17,239 nucleotides of DNA, from positions 1-17,239 of the forward strand of contig DAIRVG010000133.1 in assembly GCA_036802945.1 (NCBI GenBank), written 5' to 3'. The stretch is from Gp6-AA40 sp036802945. GTDB lineage: Bacteria; Acidobacteriota; Vicinamibacteria; Vicinamibacterales; UBA2999. The notes under the pieces are model-generated. The model was given only the letters and a program-made list of their open reading frames with translations. It was not told the origin of the DNA and did not search any database. Both the position numbers and the translations under genes were made by a program. Positions 1-8,698 of the stretch are shown piece by piece. Within the stretch, counting starts at the first letter, position 1. Each line of letters starts with the position of its first letter.

Positions 1-160
1 TCGGCAGCAGCTCGGTCAGCGCCGGCACGAGGACGAGCGCGTAGATGAATGCGTCCATGCCGTCGAGACACCACCCTCCCCATGCCGCCCAGAATCCTTT
101 GATCTGATTTGAATTGAGCTTTGAGCGTGTGCCAGGCAACGTCGCAGCTGTCACGGCCAT
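1..160 (-). CDS. MFS transporter, N-terminal fragment (runs off window)
   Basis: The minus strand from 160 to the window edge reads MAVTAATLPG, then a polar stretch, then GFWAAWGGWCLDGMDAFIYA leading into a hydrophobic LVLVPALTELLP. This looks like the cytoplasmic N-terminus and first membrane helix of a Major Facilitator Superfamily carrier; W-x-x-W-x-LDGMDxFIYA resembles the D-G-x-D signature of sugar/organic-acid permeases. I chose the ATG at 160 because GGAGG lies 8 bases upstream; an in-frame ATG at 181 would add seven residues (MSSEVPP) but has no ribosome binding site. About 53 codons are visible. It would work in the inner membrane; the substrate is unknown. It lies downstream of the receptor gene at 442-3396 on the same strand, separated by a repeat-filled spacer, so co-transcription is possible but not shown. 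Confidence 0.7.
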   Translation of the reverse strand, partial: MAVTAATLPGTRSKLNSNQIKGFWAAWGGWCLDGMDAFIYALVLVPALTELLP

Positions 161-220
161 GGGGGGAACCTCCGAACTCATTTGTGGGTGTGGGAAAAGC
201 CCGGGAATTCTATAGCGGAA

Positions 221-369
221 ACTCCCAACTCCCAAGGCGGACCTGAAGGTCCGCCTCTACGTAGTGTAGAGGCGGGTCTTCAGTCCGCCTCTACGCAGTG
301 TAGAGGCGGGTCTTCAGACCCGCCTATGGGAATCGGAGGCGGGTCTTCAGACCCGCCTATGGGAATCGG
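221..369. repeat. REP/BIME-type palindrome cluster A
   Basis: Four short palindromes sit head to tail between the receptor gene and the MFS gene. The first (235-256) has arms AGGCGGACCT and AGGTCCGCCT around GA. The second (270-290) is the same type with one base lost. The third and fourth (304-325, 337-358) have arms AGGCGGGTCT and AGACCCGCCT around TC. CTCTAC/GTAGAG mini-stems (254-270 and about 288-306) join the earlier units. The last two units plus a tail ATGGGAATCGG form a perfect 33-bp tandem duplication (304-336 and 337-369). The left edge carries repeats of ACTCCCA. No gene is seen here; the bases from 370 to 441 hold no recognisable signal beyond a short AACGAAACGAACG run. The same family recurs near 9731, 11171 and 13797. 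Confidence 0.85.
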
Positions 370-441
370 CATGTGACGTCCTAGGAGCAACGATCGAACG
401 AAACGAACGACTACCGGCTCCTTGACACCGGTCTTTCCAGG

Positions 442-3396
442 TTAGAACGTCGTCCGGAACCCTAGCTGCACCATCCGCGGCTGATAGGCGAGGTTGGTGT
501 TGGCCGCCGGCTGCCCGTAGTTCGCATTGCTCTCGTTGATCGTGTACGAGCCGTAGTTGGCGTGATTGAACAGGTTGAACACCTCGAGTAACCCGTCGAG
601 TTGCCTGTGGCCGCCAAACGTCAGTCGCTTCTGGAGCCGCATGTCCATGCGGTGGATCGGATCGCCCACGATGCCGGTGCGCGGGATAATCGTGCCGTCC
701 CGGCGGAAGCGGGCCGAGCCGATGATGCCGACGGTGCCCCCTTCGTCGCGGAGGTCAGAGCCGAAGTTGGTCCTGAAACGCTCGCCTGATCCGTAGAAAT
801 AGATCCCGCTCAGCTGCACGCCGTAGCCCATGTCCCAGATGCCGTTGAAGACGGCCCGGTGAGGCTGATCGCCCGCCGCCCCGACGCCTCCTCCGGAGTA
901 CGCCCCGGCCAGCGCATATTCACCACCGAGATCGGGCGCGAGCGCGAAGCCGATCGGCCGTCGCGCCACAAGACCGTCGCTGCCGATGTACCACTGGTCC
1001 CGAACCGGATCGGCATCCATGAACCGCGACCGGGTGTAGGTCGCCGAGCCCTGCCAGCGGTGACTGAACCGCTTGGTGAACGTGACGTCCACCCCGTGGT
1101 AGTTCGACCAGCCCTCCAGCAACTCAAAATCGACGGCGCCCCACTGAGGGAACGCCCGCGTGGCGATATTGGTGAAGGGATAGTTGGCGCCCGTGGCGGG
1201 GTTGTATGTCAGATTCACCTGCTGGGCGGTTTCCTCGCGCCGCCCTCCGGTGAACACGTAATTCACCTCCAAGGACATGTCGGTCCCGAGCTGTCGCTGA
1301 ATGCCGGCCGACGCCTGATGGCTGTAGGACGTCTGGCGCCCCGGGTAGTTGATTTCCTGGGTCAGCGAACGATAGACACAACCCGGGCGGAGGTTCACGT
1401 CGCAGGCGTTCTGCAGCGACTGCTCGAAGGTCGGCTTGGGCCCATTGAACCACCCATAGAACCCGTCGCCGACCGTCGTGAAGTCGGCGCGCCCGTTGTT
1501 GAGGATTTGATTCTCGAATCGGTGCAGATACCCTTTGGTCTGCTGGACGCCGTCGTTGGGGGCGAATGCGAAGAAGAGCCCGTACCCGCCGCGCAGCGCC
1601 GTCCGATCGTTGAGCGCGTAGCTCGCCCCCAGGCGCGGGGCGAGGTTGTTCGTGTCGTGGGGCAGGTTGCCGGGCAGCCATGGCAGGAAACGCATCTTCT
1701 CCGCATGCGCGTTCGTGTCGATGTCGTACCGCACGCCGAGGTTGAGCGAGAGATGGTTGTCGACCTTCCAGTCGTCCTGCACCCAGCCCGCAAAGAGGTT
1801 CCTCGTAATCGCGTACTGGTGCTCCGTGTCCGACAGCGAGTGGTACACCCACCGCGTGACGGGGGCCAGCGGCGCCGTATTCCAGGTTGAGGCGTCGTTC
1901 CAGACCGGGAAGAGCGACTCGATGTTGGCGGGCACTGGTTGGGCGGTGGCGTCGATGACGCCGTTGCAGCGCAGGCACCAAATGAACCGGTTGTGGAACC
2001 GCAGGTACTCGCCGCCGATCTTCACGTCGTGACGTCCGCCCCACTCGTACGACGTGGTGAGGTCATCGCGAATCGACTGCGTGTCCTGAAAGATATTCTG
2101 GTTGTCGGCGCCGATGGTGTAGCCGCGCAACAAGATGATCATCGACGTCCCGTGGAGCGTCGGGTGATACGGGAAGTCCCCGCCCTTCCACCGGACGGCC
2201 GGCTGGTCCTGCCGCTCGTAGTCGGTCAGGCCCCCTTTGATCTCGTTCACCGTCCTGGCGCTGAGAACCTGCGTGAACGTCGCGTAGTACTGGGGGGCCA
2301 CCCGACCTCTGGTGCCGCCAGCCGACGGATGGGTGGTGGCGCTGTTCGCACCGCCGTTGTAGAAGAGGGTCTTGTATCCCGAGGCACGCACCGACAACCG
2401 GCTGGAGGGCGTGAACTGATAGTCCAGCCGTCCAAGGAACGTGTGGGTTTTGCTCGTGAACTCCTGGTCGACGTTGAAGGACGGGTACGGGCTGTTATAG
2501 GTGTAGGTCTTCGGCTCGCGCTCGTATCCGTAGCTGCCGAAGAAATGGATCCGATCCTTCACGATCGGGCCGCCGATCGTCCCGCTCAGCTGCTGATTCG
2601 AATAGGGCAGCACGCGCCTGGCGACAAAATCGGCGGCGTTGAAGTTGTCGCTTCGGAAGTAGCCCCCGAACGTGCCGGCGAGGATGTTGGTCCCCGACTT
2701 GGTGATGGCATTCACGAGCATGCCGGCCGAGCGTCCCTGGGTGGCGTCGAACCGGTTCGCGACCACCGCGAACTCCGCGATCGCATCCCTGCTGAATCCC
2801 GGCTGCTCGGCGTCAGGCGCCGAGTGATAGGTGGTCGTGACTTCCTGGCCGTCGACCTTGGTCGACGCGTAACCCTGGCGATTCTGCACGAGCCCAACCG
2901 TCTCGTTCCGGCGAGCCCCGGGCGCCAGCAGGCTGAGGTCCATCCAGTTCCGGCCGTTGAGCGGCAGCTCGGACATCTGCCGCGGGTCGATGTTGGAGCC
3001 GACCGTCGAGGTCGTCGTATCGACGAGCGGCGCCTCGCCGGTCACCGTCACCGTCTCTTGCAAGGTTGACGGCGCCATCTGAAAGTTGAGGACGGCGGTC
3101 TGCCCCACGAGTATCTGGACGTTCCGATTGACCGCCGCGAAGCCAGAAAGCTCCGCCACGATCCTGTAATTGCCGATCCGCACGGGGAACCGGAAATTGC
3201 CGCGGTCATCCGAGACGGCCACGAACGTGTTGCCCGATTCGATGTTGGTCGCCGTCACGGTGACTCCCGGCAGGACGCCGCCCGTCGAATCGGTCGCGGT
3301 ACCGGTAATTGTGGAATCCTGCGCGTACCCCACCACGGGCAGCGCGACGATCATTCCGATCACTAGTAGCGATCCGACGATGTTCCACTTCCGCAT
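442..3396 (-). CDS. TonB-dependent receptor with carboxypeptidase-regulatory-like domain (Oar-like)
   Basis: A 984-residue outer-membrane protein. Residues 1-25 are a Sec signal peptide ending VVGYAQ. Residues 28-110 form a CarboxypepD_reg/Ig-like domain (TGTATDSTGGVLPGVTVTAT, later GNYRIVAELSGF). Residues about 115-240 look like the TonB plug (NIDPRQMSELPLNGRNWMDL, VNAITKSGTN). The rest is beta-barrel ending in Phe (GFRTTF), as expected for BAM-inserted proteins. The ATG at 3396 is preceded by GAGGAGA at 6 bases. Length and order match Oar-like receptors of Acidobacteriota, which usually lack SusD neighbours; none is present here. Cys474 and Cys477 form a CLRCNG motif in the barrel, mirrored in the paralogue at 3622-6555. 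It would import an unidentified ligand using TonB energy. Ligand specificity cannot be inferred. Confidence 0.93.
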   Translation of the reverse strand: MRKWNIVGSLLVIGMIVALPVVGYAQDSTITGTATDSTGGVLPGVTVTATNIESGNTFVAVSDDRGNFRFPVRIGNYRIVAELSGFAAVNRNVQILVGQTAVLNFQMAPSTLQETVTVTGEAPLVDTTTSTVGSNIDPRQMSELPLNGRNWMDLSLLAPGARRNETVGLVQNRQGYASTKVDGQEVTTTYHSAPDAEQPGFSRDAIAEFAVVANRFDATQGRSAGMLVNAITKSGTNILAGTFGGYFRSDNFNAADFVARRVLPYSNQQLSGTIGGPIVKDRIHFFGSYGYEREPKTYTYNSPYPSFNVDQEFTSKTHTFLGRLDYQFTPSSRLSVRASGYKTLFYNGGANSATTHPSAGGTRGRVAPQYYATFTQVLSARTVNEIKGGLTDYERQDQPAVRWKGGDFPYHPTLHGTSMIILLRGYTIGADNQNIFQDTQSIRDDLTTSYEWGGRHDVKIGGEYLRFHNRFIWCLRCNGVIDATAQPVPANIESLFPVWNDASTWNTAPLAPVTRWVYHSLSDTEHQYAITRNLFAGWVQDDWKVDNHLSLNLGVRYDIDTNAHAEKMRFLPWLPGNLPHDTNNLAPRLGASYALNDRTALRGGYGLFFAFAPNDGVQQTKGYLHRFENQILNNGRADFTTVGDGFYGWFNGPKPTFEQSLQNACDVNLRPGCVYRSLTQEINYPGRQTSYSHQASAGIQRQLGTDMSLEVNYVFTGGRREETAQQVNLTYNPATGANYPFTNIATRAFPQWGAVDFELLEGWSNYHGVDVTFTKRFSHRWQGSATYTRSRFMDADPVRDQWYIGSDGLVARRPIGFALAPDLGGEYALAGAYSGGGVGAAGDQPHRAVFNGIWDMGYGVQLSGIYFYGSGERFRTNFGSDLRDEGGTVGIIGSARFRRDGTIIPRTGIVGDPIHRMDMRLQKRLTFGGHRQLDGLLEVFNLFNHANYGSYTINESNANYGQPAANTNLAYQPRMVQLGFRTTF

Positions 3397-3560
3397 GAGG
3401 GTTCTCCTCTCACTGGTTGCCGATTTCTTTTACGATATTTTCAATCGCCACCTCGAAATACGCATGGGAACGCCAACAGGGCCTGCAGGGCCTCCTGTCA
3501 GCACGATCAGGCAAGGTTGTGTGGATCGGCCGGACTCTACTCCCGGCCCCAGTGGCTGTC

Positions 3561-3599
3561 AATAAAACAACGGGCGCGCCCCTGACGGAGCGCGCCCGA
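3561..3599 (-). terminator. Rho-independent terminator after the receptor at 3622-6555
   Basis: The stem CGGGCGCGC (3571-3579) pairs with GCGCGCCCG (3590-3598) around a 10-base loop. Read on the minus strand it is followed by a T-rich tract (TTGTTTTATT, 3561-3570). It lies 23 bases past the TGA stop of the upstream receptor and so separates that transcript from the receptor at 442-3396. Confidence 0.8.
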
Positions 3600-3621
3600 G
3601 AAGAATCACCGGTCTTTCAGA

Positions 3622-6555
3622 TCAGAACGTGAGGCGGAAGCCGAATTGCGCGGTGCGAACCTGCGCCGAGGTGTGCTGCAGGAACTGAGCGACAGTGCTC
3701 TCCTGCGTGCCGATGCCCCAGTTCGGGCGGTTGAACGCGTTGAATATTTCCGCGATTCCGTCGATCGAGACGCGGCCGCCGAGCGGAATCCGCTGCTGGA
3801 ACCGGATGTCCGTCCGATTCTGTGCCGGCACAATCAGATCGTTACGTGGAACGATAGTGCCGTTTGGCCGCAGGCGCTGGCTGAAGTTAGCACCAGCCCC
3901 TCGCGAATCGCCACCGTAGGTATGCGCGCTCCGGATCCCGGCGAGCGTGAAGTGCAACGCGCTCACCTGGAAGCCCTTGCCAACCTGCCAGATGCCATTC
4001 AACACCATCCGGTGACGCTGGTCGTCGGCGGAGAGACCCCATTCACCACCCAGATCTGGAACCGTGTCGAAGGTGACCTGCTCGAGGCCGCTGAACGGCT
4101 TCGTGTCGGCGTTGTACAGCCACGACAGCGTGTAAGTCGCGGAGGCCTGCCAGCGATTGCTGAACCGCTTGTTCAGCGACGTCTGCAATGCGTGGTAAGC
4201 GGAGCGGCCCAGGTGCGTGTTCATCGACACAACGTCCCAGTCCGGATAGGGACGCGTGCTGCGGTTCGAGAACGGAAAATTGGCACCTGTAGCCGGGTTG
4301 AATGTCAGGTTGATGTTGTCAACGACATCCTTCTCGTGATCCCCCTTGCTGTACACGTAGTCGGCCGTGATGGCCGTCACGCTGCCGAACTGCCGCTGCA
4401 TGCCAATGGACGTCTGGAATGTGCGCGGCAGGTGGACATACTTCGGCAGCCCTACAAATTCCTGGAGGGCACGCGATAGACACGGCGCAGGGTTCGGATA
4501 GTTGGCGGCGCGCCATGCGTTGAAGACCGCGGGATTCCCGGAGCACAGCTGCGCCTGCGCCTCAGCATACGTCGGCAGCGGCCGACCGTTCGTCGGGTTC
4601 GCGGCGAAGTCAGGGCGTCCATCGTTGGTATAACTAATCACGACAATCTGCGGGTTGCCGGTGGCAAACGACTGGTCGGCGCCAAGGGCATCACCGTAGT
4701 ACAGACCGGATCCGCCTCGAACGACGGTCGCGTCATTAACCTTGAAGTTAAAGCCCAGCCGCGGCTGGAAATTCGTCTTGTCGGCCGGACGGCCCGACTC
4801 TTGGAACGGTGGCAGGGCGACGTCATTGGCAAACGCCCCGAGCTCCAGGTCATAGCGGAGGCCGAGATTCAGCGTCAGCCTGTTGGAAATCTGCCAGTCG
4901 TCCTGCGCCCAGCTCGCGATCTTCTTCGAATACAGATGCACGTTGAAGTCGCCGACGCCGACGTTGTAGGTGCTCACCCACGGGGATATCGCTGCCAGAT
5001 TCCAGGTGTCGACCTTGAACGGGTCCGGGAACCAGGCTTGAAGCTGCGCGGGCGAAGGAATGGCCTGGCCGTTTGCGACCACGTTCGCTCGCATGTCGCC
5101 GCTGCACTGCCGGCAGTTCGCCTGGATCTGATGACGGTTCAGGAATTCCCCACCGAGCCGCAGGTCGTGATGACCTTTCGTCTCGTACGAGTACGTGAAG
5201 TCGTCGCGCACGTTCCAGACCCACTGGTCCTGGTGACGCGGATAGTTCTGATTGGGGGCGATCGCGAAACCCGTGAACGCGATGCGAGGCGACCCGACGG
5301 TGATGCCATTGGCCTTCTGCCAGTGGTTCGACCAGCTCGTGAGGTTCTGGTTGGCGAGGCCGAACACCGCCTCCCCCACTTTGATCTCGTTCAGCGTCGA
5401 GTTGTTTATGACCTGGGTCAACTGGACGAGGCTCTCTCTGTTGTATTCCTTGTTCGTCCCGGTCGATCCCGAGAAACCTGTGTTGCCAGCGCCGAATGGC
5501 TCATAGATCGTCGCCTTTGAAAACTTGCCCATCAGCCGCGTTCTGTCCGACAGCTGATAGTCGAGACGCACGCCGCCCTTCTTCTGGGTGTTCTTGCCGC
5601 TCAAGGGGACGTTGAACACCGGGTACGGCGAATTGAAGATGCTCTCGCGCGGCTCGCGCTCGTACTCGAAGTTACCGAAGTAGTGCAGCTTGTCCGTGAT
5701 AATCGGGCCGCCAAGGGTCGTACTGTACTGCTGGTTGTCCACCTTTTCGACCGTGTTCAGGACAGGATTCTTAGCGTTGAACCTGCTGTTGCGGAAGTTC
5801 CCTCGGATCAGACCCGACACTTGGTTGCTGCCCGACTTGGTAATGGCGTTCACCTGCACACCTGTCGACCGGCCCATCGTCGCGTCAAACCGGTTCGAGA
5901 CGAACTGGAACTCCGCGATCGAGTCCTGGCTGAACTTCGCCTGGCCGCCCGTGCCGATGTCGGCCGAGACCTGCTGACCGTCGACATTCAGCTGGAACTC
6001 GCGCGCCTCGCCGCCGTTCCTGTCCGGCAGCGGGATCTGGGAGGCGACGCCGGATGCGCCCGCCTGTGTTCGGCTGCCCGGCGCCAGCAGTGCCAGCGCC
6101 ATCCAGTTGCGGCCGTTCACCGGCAACTCCTGCACCTGGCGCGGATCGATGTTGCCGCCGAGACTTGAATTCTTCAGGTCGATCAGCGGCGCTTCCGCGG
6201 TGACCGTCACAGTTTCCTGAATGGTCGAGGGCGCCAGCTGGAGGTTGAGAGTTGCCGTCTGGCCGACGAGCATCTCAATGCCTGCGCGGGCGGCCGTCGA
6301 GAAACCGGAGAGCTCCGCGGTGATGCGATACATCCCGACGCGGACGGGAATCCTGTAGTTGCCTGTTTCAAGCGTGACGCCAACGAACGTGTTTCCCGTC
6401 GCCTCGTTGGTCGCCGTCACGGTAACGCCCGGCAGCACAGCGCCGGACGAATCCGTCACCGTTCCGGTTAGCACTGCTTCCTGCGCGAAAGCCGCGACAG
6501 GGAATAAGAGGACCGCCGCGAGCAGAAGTACCCGTCTTACGAAACCCCAAGTCAT
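3622..6555 (-). CDS. TonB-dependent receptor with carboxypeptidase-regulatory-like domain (Oar-like), paralogue
   Basis: A 977-residue outer-membrane receptor. I chose the ATG at 6555, which gives a clean Sec signal peptide (MTWGFVRRVLLLAAVLL to AAFAQ, residues 1-25) with AAGGAG about 5 bases upstream. An open frame reaches 26 codons further to 6633 but only reads through a palindromic repeat. Residues 28-110 are the CarboxypepD_reg-like domain (GTVTDSSGAVLPGVTVTATN), about 115-245 the plug (GGNIDPRQVQELPVNGRNW, VNAITKSGSN), and the rest barrel ending GFRLTF. It is clearly paralogous to the gene at 442-3396 throughout, including a CRQCSG motif at Cys481/Cys484. Two further cysteines lie near QLCSG and APCLSRALQE. 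A terminator follows and a possible promoter sits at 6679-6706, so it may form its own transcription unit. Ligand unknown. Confidence 0.93.
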   Translation of the reverse strand: MTWGFVRRVLLLAAVLLFPVAAFAQEAVLTGTVTDSSGAVLPGVTVTATNEATGNTFVGVTLETGNYRIPVRVGMYRITAELSGFSTAARAGIEMLVGQTATLNLQLAPSTIQETVTVTAEAPLIDLKNSSLGGNIDPRQVQELPVNGRNWMALALLAPGSRTQAGASGVASQIPLPDRNGGEAREFQLNVDGQQVSADIGTGGQAKFSQDSIAEFQFVSNRFDATMGRSTGVQVNAITKSGSNQVSGLIRGNFRNSRFNAKNPVLNTVEKVDNQQYSTTLGGPIITDKLHYFGNFEYEREPRESIFNSPYPVFNVPLSGKNTQKKGGVRLDYQLSDRTRLMGKFSKATIYEPFGAGNTGFSGSTGTNKEYNRESLVQLTQVINNSTLNEIKVGEAVFGLANQNLTSWSNHWQKANGITVGSPRIAFTGFAIAPNQNYPRHQDQWVWNVRDDFTYSYETKGHHDLRLGGEFLNRHQIQANCRQCSGDMRANVVANGQAIPSPAQLQAWFPDPFKVDTWNLAAISPWVSTYNVGVGDFNVHLYSKKIASWAQDDWQISNRLTLNLGLRYDLELGAFANDVALPPFQESGRPADKTNFQPRLGFNFKVNDATVVRGGSGLYYGDALGADQSFATGNPQIVVISYTNDGRPDFAANPTNGRPLPTYAEAQAQLCSGNPAVFNAWRAANYPNPAPCLSRALQEFVGLPKYVHLPRTFQTSIGMQRQFGSVTAITADYVYSKGDHEKDVVDNINLTFNPATGANFPFSNRSTRPYPDWDVVSMNTHLGRSAYHALQTSLNKRFSNRWQASATYTLSWLYNADTKPFSGLEQVTFDTVPDLGGEWGLSADDQRHRMVLNGIWQVGKGFQVSALHFTLAGIRSAHTYGGDSRGAGANFSQRLRPNGTIVPRNDLIVPAQNRTDIRFQQRIPLGGRVSIDGIAEIFNAFNRPNWGIGTQESTVAQFLQHTSAQVRTAQFGFRLTF

Positions 6556-6604
6556 GAAATCTCCTTCTCTTTCAGCCGACACACACTGCGCCCCAATACA
6601 CAAG

Positions 6605-6653
6605 GATTCGGGATTTAGGACGCGGGACTCCAATCGCAGTCCCGATCCGAATC
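6605..6653. repeat. Imperfect palindromic repeat in the receptor leader
   Basis: Outer arms GATTCGG (6605-6611) and CCGAATC (6647-6653) enclose inner arms GGGACT (6624-6629) and AGTCCC (6638-6643). The sequence resembles the GGGATTCGGGA repeat found inside the coding region at 8178-8255. It lies in the 5' leader of the receptor at 3622-6555 and accounts for the false N-terminal extension of that frame. Confidence 0.6.
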
Positions 6654-6678
6654 AAGGCAAGATGGGTTGCGGCTGGAA

Positions 6679-6706
6679 ACTATGCCATATGAAGGGGTTA
6701 AGTCAA
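6679..6706 (-). promoter_or_regulatory. Possible sigma70-type promoter for the receptor at 3622-6555
   Basis: On the minus strand TTGACT (6701-6706, 5 of 6 to the -35 consensus) is followed after 16 bases by CATAGT (6679-6684, 4 of 6 to the -10 consensus). It falls just past the stop codon of the fused transporter-like gene, leaving a leader of about 115 bases that contains the palindrome at 6605-6653. Position is good and sequence match moderate; host promoter preferences are unknown. Confidence 0.4.
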
Positions 6707-6715
6707 CAGGAAAGA

Positions 6716-8698
6716 TTATTTGCGCGGTATGGCAAGGAGGGCCTCGAGGTCGTGTCGGGCATCCTCGTTTGTCGGATCGAGCTGCACGGAGCGTCGCAGG
6801 TGACCGGCCGCTTCGTCGAGCGCGCCCCGGTCGGCGAGCGCCGCGCCAAGATGCCAATGGGTCTGCGCCGAGTCGGGCTCGAGCCGCAGTGCGTCCCGGA
6901 ACTCCCCGATGGCCGCGTCGAGTTGTCCCTTCGACGCGAGTGCGATGCCCAGGTGGTTATGGACATCCGCGACCTCGGGAACGACTGCGCCCAGGTAGGC
7001 GCTGCCGGCAAAGATGCGCCCTTCATCCGCGGCCTTGCGGACGCGCGCACCTTCCTGAGGCGTTTCCGTGTACGCCCGATTGAGCAGGGCCAGGTATAAG
7101 TCGAGCCCCTCGACGCTGCGAACGTTTACGCCGTTGTCGAAGCACGACGGACACCACGCGGCGACATGGGTCAAGTCAACGACCGCGGCGGGGACCGATG
7201 CGCCAAGGTTGAGAAGCGACCGGACGCCGTACTCCTGAACCGGGCGGTCGTCGGTGACCGGAACGGCATCGCGGCTGGCGTCCGCAAGCTTCTCTGCCGA
7301 ACCGAGGAACATGCCGACGATCTCGCGTGGGGTCCCAAGGTCAAGCCTTGCCAGGTCCGCGCGCGCCGCGGGCCGCCGGGACATCGCGGCGAGCAGTCGA
7401 TTCGGGTCGATCTCGATCCGATCTTTCGCGCCGATGAGAATCAGATCGGCCTGGGCGCCGGACAGGAGCACTGACCGTGGAAATACATCGATGAACGCCC
7501 GGATCATCGAGAGTGTCGTCTCCGTCGGCACCTGGTAGGACGGGAGCCACTGGCTGATGAATCCGTTCGGTTTCAAACGGGTTCGGGCGAGCGCGTAGAA
7601 CTCTTCGGAGTAGAGCGCGGCCACGCCGGCATACCCGATGGGCGGCGGTTCGAGCGCGATGAGGTCGTACGACTCCGGCGGCTGCACCTGCAGGTGGTGT
7701 CTGCCATCGTTGACATACACGACCACGCGCCCATCCTTCAGCACGTTGTTGTTTGCGCTGCTGAAGAACGTCGCGTGATTCAGTACGTTGCGGGACAGGT
7801 CGGCGACCTCGACCCGATTCACGGTCGGATGCAGCGTAGCCGCCGCTGTCGTGTTTCCCACGCCGAAGCCGATGACGAGCAGGCGCTCCGGGTTGTCGAT
7901 CATGAGCAGCGGCACGTGCGCGAGCGCGCGCATGTAGCGCTGGGAGAGCGGCCACGTCGCGGACATCGCGTGCCCATTCGTCATGAGCCTCCGTCCCTTG
8001 CCCGTCGTCTCTGTGACCGTGATGATCTCGTTGACGCCCTCACTTTGATTGAGCACCCGTTCGTTCGGCTCGGGCCGCGGCAGCGCACGGGTTCTGATGT
8101 AATCAGCGGGAAGCGCCATCCACACTGCAATTGCGAGAGCGACGATGACCATTGACGCGGCGACCGCAGCGCTCGAACCGGGATTCGGGATTCGGGATCC
8201 GGGGTTCGCGGGAATCGATGAATTCGAATCCCGAGTCCCGAGTCCCGAATCCCGGCTCGCGAGGTACAGAGGAACAAGACCGAGCGCCGCCGCGATCATG
8301 AGCACCGTGGTGCTTCCTTGCAGGCCGAGCGTCGGCAGCAGCAGGAAGCCGACGACAAGGCTGCCGGCCACTGCCCCCGTTGTGTTCGCGAGGTAGAGCA
8401 CGCCGGCGCGTCGGCCAACAGAGCGTTCCGTGCGCTGGATGACCGCGTTCGCGAGCGGAAAACTGAACCCCATGAGGAGCGCCGGCAGCGCAACCTCGGG
8501 CAGGATCGGCCGCAGATTGAACCACAGCTCTGTCAGCATCCACGCGAGCCCGGACCGTGCGACCGGCAGCGCGGCGGCCGCGGCAGCGGCGCCCATTGCG
8601 CTCGACACCGTACGGTCGATCGCACTCGAATCGGCCGCAGCCATCCCGATCAGCGTAAAAACAATGAACAGCGCCTGAACGGCGATCAACCACTGGGC
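6716..8698 (-). CDS. Fused membrane/spermidine-synthase-like/TPR protein, C-terminal fragment (5' end in assembly gap)
   Basis: 660 residues are visible from the gap edge to the stop. They start inside a membrane helix (AQWLIAVQALFIVFTLIGM), with further helices to about residue 195. Next comes a spermidine-synthase-like Rossmann domain, about 215-425, with LMTNGHAMSATWPLSQRYM, the SAM-type loop LLVIGFGVGNT (about 273-283), NDGRHHL and ALEPPPIGY. The usual D-x-D-P proton-acceptor segment of true spermidine synthases reads LEPPP, so aminopropyl transfer is doubtful; this change is frequent in fused MFS/spermidine-synthase proteins. CPSC follows near 516, then two or three TPR units from about 575 (VHNHLGIALASKGQLDAAIG, HWHLGAALADRGALDEAAGH). 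It continues the fragment at 8799-9710; the frame differs only because the 100 N length is arbitrary. The peptide RDSGLGTRDS...SRIPNPGS (about 149-175) is encoded by an inserted repeat. Confidence 0.85.
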   Translation of the reverse strand, partial: AQWLIAVQALFIVFTLIGMAAADSSAIDRTVSSAMGAAAAAAALPVARSGLAWMLTELWFNLRPILPEVALPALLMGFSFPLANAVIQRTERSVGRRAGVLYLANTTGAVAGSLVVGFLLLPTLGLQGSTTVLMIAAALGLVPLYLASRDSGLGTRDSNSSIPANPGSRIPNPGSSAAVAASMVIVALAIAVWMALPADYIRTRALPRPEPNERVLNQSEGVNEIITVTETTGKGRRLMTNGHAMSATWPLSQRYMRALAHVPLLMIDNPERLLVIGFGVGNTTAAATLHPTVNRVEVADLSRNVLNHATFFSSANNNVLKDGRVVVYVNDGRHHLQVQPPESYDLIALEPPPIGYAGVAALYSEEFYALARTRLKPNGFISQWLPSYQVPTETTLSMIRAFIDVFPRSVLLSGAQADLILIGAKDRIEIDPNRLLAAMSRRPAARADLARLDLGTPREIVGMFLGSAEKLADASRDAVPVTDDRPVQEYGVRSLLNLGASVPAAVVDLTHVAAWCPSCFDNGVNVRSVEGLDLYLALLNRAYTETPQEGARVRKAADEGRIFAGSAYLGAVVPEVADVHNHLGIALASKGQLDAAIGEFRDALRLEPDSAQTHWHLGAALADRGALDEAAGHLRRSVQLDPTNEDARHDLEALLAIPRK
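8178..8255. repeat. Palindromic repeat inserted in frame inside the fused gene
   Basis: A perfect 13-bp inverted repeat, CCGGGATTCGGGA (8178-8190) and TCCCGAATCCCGG (8243-8255), encloses internal copies of GGGATTC and GAGTCCC. It is translated as a low-complexity Ser/Pro/Arg linker between the last membrane helices and keeps the frame open. Related sequence occurs at 6605-6653. Confidence 0.75.

Noticed and set aside
221..369. CRISPR array
   Set aside because: Units are palindromes joined without regular unique spacers; no cas genes are present.
182..376. Small plus-strand open frame (about 64 codons) with GGPEGPPLRSVEAGLQ-like peptide
   Set aside because: It only translates the REP palindromes; the same peptide appears wherever the repeat is read (for example after 9730), and there is no ribosome binding site.
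859..1890. Long plus-strand open frame opposite the first receptor gene
   Set aside because: Antisense shadow of a GC-rich gene. The minus-strand frame has a clear signal peptide, domains and aromatic C-terminus, while the plus-strand product is Arg/Val-rich with no recognisable domain.
1939..3069. Long plus-strand open frame (376 codons) opposite the receptor N-terminal half
   Set aside because: Same reason: a compositional shadow with no recognisable domain or start signal.
6556..6633. N-terminal extension of the receptor at 3622-6555
   Set aside because: It reads through the palindrome at 6605-6653 and would bury the signal peptide; the ATG at 6555 has a good ribosome binding site.
8103..8698. 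Continuation of the N-terminal fragment frame past the N gap
   Set aside because: This is the wrong frame after an arbitrary 100-base gap. Its Arg/Cys-rich product has no homology pattern, while the other frame gives the expected helices and methyltransferase-like fold.
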